From NCBI RefSeq assembly GCF_022637395.1, contig NZ_CP093337.1:2402001-2466000 (forward strand): a DNA stretch of 64,000 nt, written 5' to 3'. Positions within the stretch are counted from its first letter, which is position 1. Each line of letters opens with the position of its first letter. The DNA is from Shinella sp. H4-D48. Its GTDB lineage: Bacteria > Pseudomonadota > Alphaproteobacteria > Rhizobiales > Rhizobiaceae. Shown in pieces: positions 18,220 to 26,344 of this stretch. The position numbers and the translations under genes are program-made. Below the pieces are notes generated by a model that made no database searches, was not told where the DNA came from, and worked only from the letters and a program-made list of their open reading frames with translations.

Positions 18220-18627
18220 TTAGAGAACGGGCTCCGTCACGGCCCGAAAGCGCATTTCGGCGCGGTGGAAGCGCGACTTGCCGTCCCGCCGCAGCTGCGT
18301 GTCGCGGTGCAGCAGCAAAACGAGGTGATGGCCATCCAGCGCGAGCGGCGCGTCATGCAGGGCGGCGCGAACCGCCGCCGCGATGGCCTGCACGGTCTTG
18401 TGGCCCGCCGCCTCGCTCCAGGCCTCCAGCAGCACCGTGTGCTGCTCGCCCGGCTCGCTCGCCGTCGAATGATCGGTGCTGTCGATGCCGGCGATCACCA
18501 GAAGCGGCGCCGCCGGCTGGGAAAGCCTGCGGTCGGTGATGCCGTCGGGGCCGACGAGTGCCGTCAGCGCCGCATCGGCGGAAAGCCGTCCGAAGACCGC
18601 CTTCTGCAAGGCGGATGCCGCGCTCAT
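18220..18627 (-). CDS. GTA g8: tail terminator (DUF3168)
   Basis: 135 aa protein matching DUF3168, which caps the tail tube at the head end. Motifs include LQKAVFGRLSADAALTALVG at the N terminus, HTVLLEAWSEAAGHKTVQAI in the middle and RFHRAEMRFRAVTEP at the end. It overlaps g7 by 4 bases. Counterpart of rcc01690. Nothing unusual. Confidence 0.9.
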   Translation of the reverse strand: MSAASALQKAVFGRLSADAALTALVGPDGITDRRLSQPAAPLLVIAGIDSTDHSTASEPGEQHTVLLEAWSEAAGHKTVQAIAAAVRAALHDAPLALDGHHLVLLLHRDTQLRRDGKSRFHRAEMRFRAVTEPVL

Positions 18628-18959
18628 GGGCTCAACTCCTCGCAGTCGCAGAGCGTGTAGCGCCCCGTTTCGTCCGGATCGCGGAAGGCGACGAGCGCGA
18701 AAATACGCGCGCCCTTGCGCAGCCGCATGCCGCCGTTGAGATCGCCGCGCGCGCGCAGCCAGATGCGGTGCGTCACCCGCCGTTGCAGCGCGCCGGCTGC
18801 CTCACTGAGGCCGGCCGATACCGGCTCGATGCGCGCCCAGAGCGTCGCGAGCGCGGCGAACCCGGTCTCCACGCCGCCCTGCCCGTCCGACGTTTCCACC
18901 GGGCGCTCCAGCACCAGCCGCACGCTCAGCGCGCCGGGATCGATGGGTTTCGTCATCAC
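18624..18959 (-). CDS. GTA g7: head closure / head-tail adaptor
   Basis: 111 aa protein of the phage SPP1-type head-tail joining family (counterpart of rcc01689). Recognisable blocks are LSVRLVLERPVETSDGQGG at the N terminus, the ATLWARIEPVSAG strand, and THRIWLRARGDLNGGMRLRKG. It sits between g6 and g8 with 4-base overlaps on both sides, as in other GTA clusters. Structural connector role by family. Confidence 0.88.
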   Translation of the reverse strand: MMTKPIDPGALSVRLVLERPVETSDGQGGVETGFAALATLWARIEPVSAGLSEAAGALQRRVTHRIWLRARGDLNGGMRLRKGARIFALVAFRDPDETGRYTLCDCEELSP

Positions 18960-19525
18960 AGCCTCCGCAGGCGATGGGGTGCGATGAGACGGTCGTAGCC
19001 TTGCGGCACCGCGCCCGGCTGGTCGTCCAGCGAGACGACGCCGCGCAACTCGAACATCGCCGCCACATGCAGCAGCAGCGCCCGCTTCAGCGTATCGGGC
19101 ACATCAGCGCCGCTTTCGCCGAAGCCGGCGGTGAAATCGATCTCGATGCCGTTGAGCGCGCGTCTGGTCTCCGGACGGTCCGGCAGCAAGAGCCGCGCCG
19201 GGCGGGCGGTCCCGTCGAGCACGGCGCCTGCAAGCGCCACCTCTACAGGATCACCCAGTTCATCATAAACCGTTACGGTTTCAATGGTTTGCACCGGCCC
19301 TCTGGTAATCTGAATCATCTGGCCGTCCGGCCAGCCATCGAGATAGAGCCTCAGCGTCCGCGTGATGAGGCAGAGCCCCGTCTCGCTTTCCAGATGGTCG
19401 CGGGCGGTGCGGATGAGCGCTGCGAGCAGCGCATCCTCGTCGTCGGTCTCCAGGCGCAGATGCGCCTTCGCCTCGGCAAGCGTGATCGGCTCGGCCGCGG
19501 GCGGTAGAAGTTCGGCAATGGTCAT
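18956..19525 (-). CDS. GTA g6: head-tail connector (phiE125 gp8 type)
   Basis: 189 aa connector protein, counterpart of rcc01688. Family blocks are PITLAEAKAHLRLETDDEDALL near residues 16-37, then a helical LIRTARDHLESETGLCLI stretch and a C-terminal half with LKRALLLHVAAMFELRG. The start at 19525 follows the capsid gene by 178 bases, a gap that contains a short palindromic repeat rather than another gene. It overlaps g7 by 4 bases. Confidence 0.88.
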   Translation of the reverse strand: MTIAELLPPAAEPITLAEAKAHLRLETDDEDALLAALIRTARDHLESETGLCLITRTLRLYLDGWPDGQMIQITRGPVQTIETVTVYDELGDPVEVALAGAVLDGTARPARLLLPDRPETRRALNGIEIDFTAGFGESGADVPDTLKRALLLHVAAMFELRGVVSLDDQPGAVPQGYDRLIAPHRLRRL

Positions 19526-19650
19526 GGTCGTCCTCTTGCGGTGAAAGGGATGCGGGCGCGGCCGGGAGGAAGAGCCGCGCCCGCCGGCACCGGCGGCAGG
19601 GGACGACCGCCGGTGCGAGAAGAATGGAGGAAGGAAAGCAGCGCCCGCGA

Positions 19651-19680
19651 CCCCTTCTGCCCGCAGGCAGGGAGAGGGAG
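19651..19680. repeat. Partial rhizobial palindromic repeat between g5 and g6
   Basis: About 30 bases (CCCCTTCTGCCCGCAGGCAG onward to GGAGAGGG) form an imperfect hairpin that closely resembles one arm of the repeat lodged in the terminase gene. It lies in the 178-base capsid-g6 gap. It may also reduce or stabilise message between the very abundant capsid and the connectors. Confidence 0.5.
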
Positions 19681-19703
19681 CGGATACGCTGGCGACCGAG
19701 ACC

Positions 19704-20954
19704 TCAGCTCGCCGCGAACTTCACCAGCTTGATCGCCTCGAAGTTCTGCACGCCACCGCCCACGCGCTTGGTCGTATAGAAAAGGACGTAGGGCTTGGCG
19801 GAATAGGGATCACGCAGCACGCGAACGCCTGTGCGGTCGACGACGAGATAGCCGGCGCGGAAATCGCCGAAGGCGATGGAGAAGCTGTCGGCCGCCACGT
19901 CGGGCATGTCCTCGGCCTCGGCGATGGCAAAGCCCATCAGCGAAGCCGCCTGGCCCGGCGTTGCCGGCGGGCGCCAGAGATAATTGCCGTCGGCATCCTT
20001 GAACTTGCGGATCGCGCCTTGCGTCTTGCGGTTCATCACAAAGCTCGCATTCTGCCGGTGCCCCGCCTTCAGCGCATAGATCGTGTCGATCAGCGTGTCG
20101 GACGGGCCGCTCGCCTTGAAGGCGCCGGCGGCCCCCGTGGCGATATAGCCGATATTGCCCCAGCTCCAGCCGGCATCCGCCACGTTGGTATAGCTGAGGA
20201 AACCCTTCGGCTTGTTGGTCCCGTCACCGGAAACGAAGGCGGTCCCTTCCTGCTCGCCGAAGACGATGTCCACCTCCGAGGCAATCCAGCTTTCCACGTC
20301 CACCGCCGCATCGTCGAGCAGGGCCGCCGTCGCCGCCGGCATGGCGTAGAGCTCCATGGTCGGGAAGGAGAGTTCGGCAAGCTGCGCCGTGCCGGTCTGC
20401 GGGCGCGACGCCGTTTCGGACACCCAGCCGGAGGCCATGCCCGATGTGGCGAACGGCTTTTTCAGCACCGCGCCCGAAACCTGGCGCACCGTGGCGAGCG
20501 CCCGGATCGGCGAAGCGGCGGAAAGCCGGCGGCCGATTTCCGTGTCGGTCTCCGGCGGCACGAGGTAGCCGCCGTCCGCCGCCGAGCCGACGGACATGGC
20601 CTTTTCGTCCAGCGCGCGCAGGGCGCTTTCATCGCCGCGTCGCATATAGGCGGAAAATGCCGCCTTGTGTTCGGCCGCTTCCAGGCTCACAGCACCGCTG
20701 CCGCCAAGCGCCGGCCGCGCCTTCTTCAGCGCCAGCTGGTCGAGCACCCGCTTTTGGTCGTCCATGGCGCGGTTGATGCGGTCCACCTTCTCACGGGTCA
20801 CCACATCGCTGGTCAGTTTCTGCTCGATCTCGCCGAGCCTGCGGTCGTTGGTCTCCTTGAAGGCTTCGAAGGCCTCCATGAAGTCGTCGAAGGCGGCGGT
20901 CATGGTTTCCGGCACCGCCTTGATTTCCGGCGCGGTCTTGAGGGTATCCGTCAT
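19704..20954 (-). CDS. GTA g5: major capsid protein (HK97 fold)
   Basis: 416 aa, counterpart of R. capsulatus g5. The ATG at 20954 was chosen because the frame further upstream reads through the protease gene in the wrong frame. Residues 1-110 are a charged helical delta-like region (for example DDFMEAFEAFKETNDRRLGE) probably cleaved by g4, and processing near AFSAYMRRGDESAL is likely. The HK97 core follows, with SVGSAADGGYLVPPETDTEI, FVSGDGTNKPKGFL and a long C-terminal strand region (GYLVVDRTGVRVLRDPYSAK). Intact and full length. Confidence 0.95.
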   Translation of the reverse strand: MTDTLKTAPEIKAVPETMTAAFDDFMEAFEAFKETNDRRLGEIEQKLTSDVVTREKVDRINRAMDDQKRVLDQLALKKARPALGGSGAVSLEAAEHKAAFSAYMRRGDESALRALDEKAMSVGSAADGGYLVPPETDTEIGRRLSAASPIRALATVRQVSGAVLKKPFATSGMASGWVSETASRPQTGTAQLAELSFPTMELYAMPAATAALLDDAAVDVESWIASEVDIVFGEQEGTAFVSGDGTNKPKGFLSYTNVADAGWSWGNIGYIATGAAGAFKASGPSDTLIDTIYALKAGHRQNASFVMNRKTQGAIRKFKDADGNYLWRPPATPGQAASLMGFAIAEAEDMPDVAADSFSIAFGDFRAGYLVVDRTGVRVLRDPYSAKPYVLFYTTKRVGGGVQNFEAIKLVKFAAS

Positions 20955-20971
20955 GTCGTGCTGTGCTCCTG

Positions 20972-21532
20972 TTAGCGTTGCATCATCATCCGGGCCGCCC
21001 GGCGCATGGTGCGCACGAGCTCCGTTTCCTTGTCGCGGAACCACCGCGCATTCTTCACGTTCGACACCCGCGCCGAAGGCAGCATGGGAAAGGTGACGAT
21101 CGAGATTTCCCAGAGATCGGCCTCGAGGATGCGCCGCACGCCGCTCGAGCGGTCGGTCCTGGAACGCACTGTCTGGAAACCGATGGAAAGGCCGTCGAGC
21201 GCACCGGATTTCATGAGGTTCAGCACCTCGCGGGCCCGCGCCACGCCGGGCGACAGCACACCCTCGACATAGAGCCCGCGCTCGTCCTCGCGGATGGTGC
21301 GCCAGCGCCCGATGGGCTCGGCCGGATCGTGCTGGAAAAGCATGCGCACGCCAGACGCGCCGCGCCTGGTGAGCGATTGCACGAAGGCGCCGGGCGCGAT
21401 CGCGTCCTTGCCCAGGTCCACCTCGCCGAACAGGCTGGCATAACCCGAAAACGCCCCGTCGCCGGAAACGCCGGCGAGCGTCAGATCGGCATACTTCTTC
21501 GTCCGCCAGACCGGCAGGTCGTCGGTTGTCAT
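20972..21532 (-). CDS. GTA g4: prohead maturation protease (HK97 family)
   Basis: 186 aa serine protease that processes the capsid, counterpart of rcc01686. Family blocks are FSGYASLFGEVDLGKDAIAPGAF at the start, the catalytic His region MLFQHDPAEPIGRW (about residues 64-77), and the Ser in LDGLSIGFQTV (about 113-123), followed by LEADLWEISIVTFPM. It ends 17 bases before the capsid start, the expected head-gene order. Confidence 0.93.
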   Translation of the reverse strand: MTTDDLPVWRTKKYADLTLAGVSGDGAFSGYASLFGEVDLGKDAIAPGAFVQSLTRRGASGVRMLFQHDPAEPIGRWRTIREDERGLYVEGVLSPGVARAREVLNLMKSGALDGLSIGFQTVRSRTDRSSGVRRILEADLWEISIVTFPMLPSARVSNVKNARWFRDKETELVRTMRRAARMMMQR

Positions 21533-21644
21533 TGGTTGCTCCGATATGAAAGGAGGATTTGGAATTTGGCAGCAGCCAGCAGGGTCGCCACGCGAGCGTC
21601 CGATCCACGGCCTACTGCCTTGCCTACGGGCTATTTCCCACGCG

Positions 21645-21953
21645 CTACTGCTTCATCCGCTCCGCCGCGCGCGCCAGTACGCCCAGCCCCCACCAGGCCG
21701 AGAGGCTCGCCGCGGCCGACCCGGTCAGCAGCACTTCCACCGGCCCTAGATAGCTTGCGATGCCCAGGCGGACGGCAATCCACAGCCCGGCCGGCCCGCC
21801 GAAGACGAGCCCGCAGGCAAGGCCGGTGAAGAACCGGCACGCCGCCTCGCGACGGCTTTTGGGCAGCAGGTAGATCAACGAGACGGCGGCTCCCGCCGAC
21901 GCCCCGACCAGACGGGCCGTCCACAGCCCGCTATCGTTTCCGAAGTCAGCCAT
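21645..21953 (-). CDS. GTA g3.5-position small membrane protein (DUF6107-like)
   Basis: 102 aa protein in the slot of R. capsulatus g3.5, between portal and protease. The start is ATG at 21953; a longer frame exists but its extra residues overlap a non-coding leader. Two or three hydrophobic segments are visible (about residues 12-30, 41-64 and 68-92, for example ASAGAAVSLIYLL and VEVLLTGSAAASL), with small residues dominating. I think it belongs to the rhizobial DUF6107 group, but that is from memory. Function unknown; a membrane location fits assembly or release. Confidence 0.7.
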   Translation of the reverse strand: MADFGNDSGLWTARLVGASAGAAVSLIYLLPKSRREAACRFFTGLACGLVFGGPAGLWIAVRLGIASYLGPVEVLLTGSAAASLSAWWGLGVLARAAERMKQ

Positions 21954-22085
21954 TGTTAAGCCTTTCAGATTATTATGAAAATCCAGAAGCATCGGCCAAA
22001 TGGCCGAGGACACGCCGGCTTCTCTGCGGCGGGCGCGGCAAACGCTGAGTCTTTTGAATCCCTTGGCGCGCTTTCCTCGTAGTCC

Positions 22086-22111
22086 GATTCAACGCGTTCA
22101 GATGTTGAATC
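22086..22111. promoter_or_regulatory. Dyad in the portal-g3.5 gap
   Basis: Perfect 8-base arms GATTCAAC (22086-22093) and GTTGAATC (22104-22111) with a 10-base spacer, inside the 257-base gap (21954-22210). This is the largest untranslated gap inside the GTA operon. A second dyad, CGGCC-N4-GGCCG, lies near 21991-22004. The gap may hold an internal promoter or operator for the downstream head and tail genes. Confidence 0.35.
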
Positions 22112-22210
22112 CGGAAGGCGGCAAAACGATTCAGCTCCCCCGGGCAACGATCTGTTTCTCTGACGTTTTCGGGAGATGTCCGGCAGGACAGAGGGGGATG
22201 CACCGCACCT

Positions 22211-23365
22211 TCAATACCCTACCGCCCGCCGCTTCTCCTCGTCCGTCAGGAAACCGGCCGCCCCCACCCGCGCCCAGAGTTCGGAACGTTCCGCGGCAAG
22301 GCCGCTCACCTGGTCGAGGTCCGGCACCAGCCGCAGCGCGGCCTCGCCTTCCTCGGAGAACCAGTTGGCGAAGGCTGCGGCTGTGCGGCTCACCAGCGGC
22401 AGCACCGTCAGCCGCCAGAAGGCGCGGTTGGCCTCTTGGTAGTTGGCATAGGTCGCGTCGCCGGGCACACCGATCAGCATGGGCGGCACGCCGAAGGCGA
22501 GCGCGATGTCGCGCGCCGCGCCGTTCTTGGCCTCCACGAAATCCATCTCGCGCGGCGAAAGCCCCATCGCCTTCCAGTCCAGCCCGCCTTCCAGCAACAT
22601 CGGCCTGCCGGCACGCGCCGCGCCCGAATAGCCGTCCTCCAGTTCGCTCTTCAGCCGTGAATACTGGTCGGGCGAAAGATTGCCCCCCTCCTTCGGCTGG
22701 TAGACGAGTGCGCCGGAGGGACGCGCCGAATTGTCGAGCAGCGCCTTGTTCCAGATCGCCGCGGCATTGGAGAGGTCGAGCGCCATGGAGGCGGCCTCGA
22801 GCGGCGCGAAGCCGAGCTGGTCGTCGAGCGGGTGAAACAGCCGCAGATGCAGGATCGCCTGCCCCTCGCCTGCGGCCCCGTCGCCCGCGCGGTGGCGGCG
22901 CACATGGTTGCCTGTGCGGTATTCGTAGGCCTCAGGCCAGCCGTCCCGTCCCTCGACGATGCGCACCCGGTCGGGCCGCAGCAGGTGCAGTTCGCGCAAG
23001 TCCTCGCCCACCCGCACGCCCTCGACGAAGGCATTGCCGGCAAGCAGCAGGTGCCCGTAAAGCGTCTCGAAGAAATCCGTGCCCGCCATGCGCCCATTCG
23101 GGCGGGAAAGCAGCGTAAGACGCGCATCGCCGGGCCGCTCGCTCTCGCCCTCATAGGCGAGCCAGGGCACCGAGGCGGCGGCCTCCGCGATCATCCGCAC
23201 CGCGCGGTGCGCGATCGGGTTCTTCATGAAGCCTTCGCGCGACAGCGAGGCATAGGACCGGCTCGACCAGTGCGCCCGCCCCTCGGCCGTCAGCGTGAAG
23301 AAGCCCGACGCCTTGGTTTCCGCCGGCGCCGCGCGCCGTCGGGAGAAAATGGATGGCAGTTTCAT
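22211..23365 (-). CDS. GTA g3: portal protein (HK97 family)
   Basis: 384 aa portal subunit forming the DNA entry ring, counterpart of rcc01684. The start at 23365 (MKLPSIFSRRRA) gives the usual short basic N terminus. Family blocks include SLSREGFMKNPIAHRAVRMI near residues 39-58, DFFETLYGHLLLAGNAFVEG near 90-109, LSPDQYSRLKSELEDGYSG in the wing domain, and FGVPPMLIGVPGDATYANY near 303-321. The start is 48 bases after the GH19 stop. Intact. Confidence 0.93.
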   Translation of the reverse strand: MKLPSIFSRRRAAPAETKASGFFTLTAEGRAHWSSRSYASLSREGFMKNPIAHRAVRMIAEAAASVPWLAYEGESERPGDARLTLLSRPNGRMAGTDFFETLYGHLLLAGNAFVEGVRVGEDLRELHLLRPDRVRIVEGRDGWPEAYEYRTGNHVRRHRAGDGAAGEGQAILHLRLFHPLDDQLGFAPLEAASMALDLSNAAAIWNKALLDNSARPSGALVYQPKEGGNLSPDQYSRLKSELEDGYSGAARAGRPMLLEGGLDWKAMGLSPREMDFVEAKNGAARDIALAFGVPPMLIGVPGDATYANYQEANRAFWRLTVLPLVSRTAAAFANWFSEEGEAALRLVPDLDQVSGLAAERSELWARVGAAGFLTDEEKRRAVGY

Positions 23366-23413
23366 GATGCCCTCGGTTCGTTGCAAAATGCGGTTGGTTC
23401 GGCGGAAGCGCCC

Positions 23414-24031
23414 CTACCCGCCCAGCGCGGTGAAAAACGCCCGCCCATACCCCGCCACGCGCTCGGCGCGGTCCAGTCCGTTGATGATGCGCCGCGCGCC
23501 GATCCAGTCGGCACGGCCGGGTGAAAAGCAATCAGCCAGCCGCCGGCCGGTGAAGGCCCCACGCAGCATGCCGACGACGAGGATTTCCACCGACACCGCC
23601 ATCTCCATCGCCCGCTCGGGGCGCTGCACGAGATCGACGCCGATCAGCGATGACAGCCGCTCGTAGTTGCGCCGGTGCGTGATCTGGACCAGCCCGCGCC
23701 CGAGCCAGGTCTTCCCGTCGGCGTCGCGTCGCCAGTAGGGCGCGGAGACCTGCGGCAGGCGCCCCTCGGCAAAGGCCCGGTCGAGGCGAGCGATCGCGGT
23801 GTCGTCGGTCGCGGCGAAGGTCTCGCGCACCGGCTGCATGCGCCCACCCGTCTCGTGATGCGCCGTCGCCAGCATATAGGCGAGGAAGCGCCGGCCGCCC
23901 GTCTCGCCGCCCGCCTCGAAGCGGTCGATGAGCGCGCTCATGCCGGCGACCTGCGCCCGCGCCAGCCGCCCGCCATAGAGCGGCCCGCGCACGCCGTCGA
24001 AGAAGCCCTTGCGATCGATTGCCATCGTCAT
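23414..24031 (-). CDS. GH19 chitinase-like endolysin inside the GTA operon
   Basis: 205 aa glycoside hydrolase family 19 protein. Phage GH19 enzymes are endolysins that cut peptidoglycan glycans. The catalytic-acid motif is at about residues 53-67 (YMLATAHHETGGRMQ), with further acidic residues nearby (PVRETF). A substrate-groove block WLGRGLVQITHRRNYERLS (about 112-130) is diagnostic. No signal peptide is seen, so export would need a holin or lysis. The start overlaps the terminase stop as ATGA and the portal gene follows 48 bases later, so it is an integral operon member rather than a later insertion. The R. capsulatus structural cluster lacks a gene at this place. Confidence 0.85.
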   Translation of the reverse strand: MTMAIDRKGFFDGVRGPLYGGRLARAQVAGMSALIDRFEAGGETGGRRFLAYMLATAHHETGGRMQPVRETFAATDDTAIARLDRAFAEGRLPQVSAPYWRRDADGKTWLGRGLVQITHRRNYERLSSLIGVDLVQRPERAMEMAVSVEILVVGMLRGAFTGRRLADCFSPGRADWIGARRIINGLDRAERVAGYGRAFFTALGG

Positions 24032-25689
24032 ATCCCCCGCACGCGCGGTTCGCCCTGCCGGTCGAGCACCAGCGCCGTCAACGCCCAGACGAGCGCATCG
24101 AGCCGGTCAGGCGAGCGGCCGGAAGACAACCCGTCCGGGCCGAAATCGCACATCTGGTCCTCCAGTTCGGCAACGGCCGCCGCATGGGCCACCCGGCCCT
24201 GTTCGTAGAGGGCGGCCACCGGTTCGGCGCGCAGGAATTTTCCGCGCGTCGCCCGGACCGTCGAAACCGGCAGATCGGCGTCGACGCTGCGCAGCATCGC
24301 CGTCACCATGTCGCCGCCCTGGTTGACTTCCGCCACCACCCGGTCGGCATCGAAGCGCCGGAAGGCGCGCACCACAGCACTGGCCCAGCCCGCCGGGCTT
24401 GCGCCCGTTACCGAGCAGTCGGCCAGCACGACGGCACGCCCGGTCTGGTCGAGCCCGGCCACGACGATGCCGCAGACCGAGGCCGCGGAGGCCGTCGCCG
24501 GCGGATCGACCGCCACGACGATGCGCGACAGCGGCCCGGGACTGCGAAGGCGGATCGCCTCCAGCCGCGGCCGGCTCCACAGCGCATCCTCGCGGTCGGC
24601 GATCAGCTCGCCGTCCAGCTCCTGCCGGCCGAGCCGCGTGCCGCCGTAACGGTCGGCCATGGCACGCAGGAAGCCCGGAGACAGGTTGTCGATATTGTCG
24701 TCGGTGCGGATGCGCTGCACGGCCGTCGCCGGATCGCTCGCAAGCGCCCTCAACAGCGGCACCGGCCGCGGCGTCGTCGTCACCAGAACGCGCGGATCCT
24801 CGCCGAGACGCAGGCCGAATTGCAGCATGTCCCAGGTCTCCTGCGCATGTTTCCACTTGCCGAGCTCGTCGCACCAGGCGAAATGAAACTGCGGCCCGCG
24901 CAGGCTTTCCGGGTCTTCGGACGAGAAGATCTGCCCGATCGAACCGTTCGGCCAGACGAGCCGCCGGCGCGATGCCTCGAAATCCGGCCTGTTGCGGCCC
25001 GCGATCCTGCAGAGGCCGGAGACGCCGTCGATCATCACTTCACGCGCGTCGCCCAGCGTTTCAGCCACCAACGCAATGCGGATGCCGGCCAATTTGAGGG
25101 CGATCTCCTGCACCCACTCCGCCCCGGCCCGCGTCTTGCCGGAGCCGCGACCACCCATCAGCAGCCACACCCGCCAGTCGCCTTTCGGCGGCATCTGCGC
25201 CAGCCGCGCTTTGCAGTGCCAGTGGCCGATCTGCCGTCGATTGCTCAGAACGATCCGCTTTGTGGCAGACGAAAGCGCTTCCGACGTGCCCGTCGTTCCG
25301 CTGTCGGGATTGTCTTTCCGCAAACAGGGAGAAGGAAGAGATGCCGGGCTTTCTTCACCAGGGGTCGTTGCTGGAGAATAAAACACGCCCTCCAGCCCCT
25401 TCTCCCCGCCCGCGGGAAGAGGGTCCCGGCAGGGGGGTGAGGGGCAATCGTCGCTATCCGCGCCGCGCCGCGCCAGCCCCGCCTCGAGCGTATCGGCCCC
25501 ATTCCGCAAGGCCGCCAGCCCACGATTTTCCTCGATCATCGTCAAGCCCGTGGCCGCCGCCCTCAAATTTCCGTCCGACTTCTTTCCGATCGCCCGGCAG
25601 GCGCGCCGCTCCTTACGGCCCGCTTTCCATTCCCGCGGCAGCATCGCCGCCAGCCCGGATTTCGCGCATCCATTCGCTTTTGGCGGCAT
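24028..25689 (-). CDS. GTA g2: large terminase with N-terminal extension carrying an in-frame repeat
   Basis: DNA-packaging ATPase/nuclease, 553 aa. The ATPase Walker A is at about residues 179-186 (GGRGSGKT), followed by AGAEWVQEIALKLAG, a Walker B-like FHFAWCDELGKW and TTTPRPVPLL. The nuclease domain has VAVDPPATAS and DRLDALVWAL acidic clusters. The start at 25689 has a strong Shine-Dalgarno sequence (AAGGAG, 7-8 bases upstream) within the end of the previous gene, overlapping it by 77 bases; alternatives are 25644 and 25539. GTA terminases are usually much shorter before Walker A. Here about residues 81-136 are encoded by a palindromic repeat, so the extension is unusual but the frame stays open. 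Confidence 0.9.
   Translation of the reverse strand: MPPKANGCAKSGLAAMLPREWKAGRKERRACRAIGKKSDGNLRAAATGLTMIEENRGLAALRNGADTLEAGLARRGADSDDCPSPPCRDPLPAGGEKGLEGVFYSPATTPGEESPASLPSPCLRKDNPDSGTTGTSEALSSATKRIVLSNRRQIGHWHCKARLAQMPPKGDWRVWLLMGGRGSGKTRAGAEWVQEIALKLAGIRIALVAETLGDAREVMIDGVSGLCRIAGRNRPDFEASRRRLVWPNGSIGQIFSSEDPESLRGPQFHFAWCDELGKWKHAQETWDMLQFGLRLGEDPRVLVTTTPRPVPLLRALASDPATAVQRIRTDDNIDNLSPGFLRAMADRYGGTRLGRQELDGELIADREDALWSRPRLEAIRLRSPGPLSRIVVAVDPPATASAASVCGIVVAGLDQTGRAVVLADCSVTGASPAGWASAVVRAFRRFDADRVVAEVNQGGDMVTAMLRSVDADLPVSTVRATRGKFLRAEPVAALYEQGRVAHAAAVAELEDQMCDFGPDGLSSGRSPDRLDALVWALTALVLDRQGEPRVRGI
25284..25449. repeat. RIME-like palindromic repeat translated within the terminase gene
   Basis: On the minus strand this reads GCCCCTCACCCCCCTGCCGG, then a CTCTTCCCGCGGGCGGGGAG hairpin, then a second arm with CTTCTCCCTG. 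This is the layout of the dispersed intergenic palindromes common in rhizobial genomes. The boundaries are estimated. It contributes about 56 codons rich in Pro, Gly and Ser (for example SPPCRDPLPAGGEKGLEG) with no stop codon. A related fragment occurs at 19651-19680. Confidence 0.65.
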
Positions 25690-26164
25690 CCATCCGCTCC
25701 TTTACGCGCACCTCAACAAGCCGGTCGAACTCCTCGATCAGCGCCGCCTCGTTCTCGTCGTCACCGTCAGCCGCTGCGGCCTCAGCCCGTTCATTGATCA
25801 GCGTGCGCTGCAGGCTGTCGATCTTCTCCAGCGTGCGAACGATGAGCGACACGGCCTCGATGGCCGCCTTGGCATCGGTCTGGGCGACCTTGCGCGCTGC
25901 GTCGTCCACGGCTGCGTCCGCATCCTGCTCGGCCAGAACCTTCTGGCTCTGGAACCGCTGGAAGCGCTCACGCAGTTCCTTCGTCATTTCGAGAAGCATC
26001 GCCTGCATGTCGAGAAAGGGGTCGCCCGGCGCGTCGGCCTTGGTGTCGAGCAGCGGGGCCGCTCCACCGTAGAGAATGGCCCGACGCGCGCCGAGTCCAT
26101 CATAAACCGCCATGTCAGGCGAAATGCCGAAAAGGTCGAGATCGATCGTCGAAAACTGGTCCAT
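25613..26164 (-). CDS. First gene of the GTA operon, possible g1 / small terminase counterpart
   Basis: 183 aa protein upstream of the large terminase. The N terminus is mixed (about residues 1-50), followed by a long charged helical region likely to form a coiled coil (LLEMTKELRERFQRFQSQKV, then KIDSLQRTLINERAEAAAA and VEVRVKERMDAAKSEW). I do not recognise the family. Position and helical character fit a small-terminase role like R. capsulatus g1, but it is longer than that protein. Its last 77 bases overlap the terminase start and contain that gene's Shine-Dalgarno sequence. The ATG at 26164 has only a weak ribosome-binding site. Confidence 0.6.
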   Translation of the reverse strand: MDQFSTIDLDLFGISPDMAVYDGLGARRAILYGGAAPLLDTKADAPGDPFLDMQAMLLEMTKELRERFQRFQSQKVLAEQDADAAVDDAARKVAQTDAKAAIEAVSLIVRTLEKIDSLQRTLINERAEAAAADGDDENEAALIEEFDRLVEVRVKERMDAAKSEWMREIRAGGDAAAGMESGP

Positions 26165-26171
26165 CGCACAC

Positions 26172-26212
26172 CCGAAAACGAAAAGGCGCCCGGTCCATAG
26201 GAACGAGCGCCT
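26172..26212 (-). terminator. Intrinsic terminator/attenuator in the GTA leader
   Basis: Arms AGGCGC and GCGCCT (26184-26189 and 26207-26212), with inner pairing, are followed on the minus strand by TTTTCGTTTT. It lies only about 8 bases upstream of the first GTA gene and 180 bases after the YcgN stop. It may end the YcgN transcript, but any transcript from the promoter at 26316-26344 must pass through it. Confidence 0.65.
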
Positions 26213-26315
26213 AACAAAATTTTCTCAAGCCGGCTGCGGGCGGATGCCGCCGAAGCCATAAAGCCTCCGGAAAGCTCGGCGATCCATCCGCCCGCACCTT
26301 TCCGACTATGCCATA

Positions 26316-26344
26316 AACCTATCAAACGACCGTCACGCCGTCAA
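26316..26344 (-). promoter_or_regulatory. Candidate sigma-70 promoter for the GTA operon
   Basis: On the minus strand TTGACG (26344-26339) and TAGGTT (26321-26316) are separated by exactly 17 bases, giving an expected start near 26309. About 40 bases into the transcript a GGAGG sequence precedes an ATG at 26259, which opens a 92-codon frame running through the hairpin and out of frame over the first GTA gene. That frame could be a leader ORF. No experimental support. Confidence 0.4.

Noticed and set aside
10560-26164. Inducible temperate prophage
   Set aside because: No integrase, repressor, replication gene or attachment site was found, while the gene order is that of GTAs; domesticated particle genes are the better reading.
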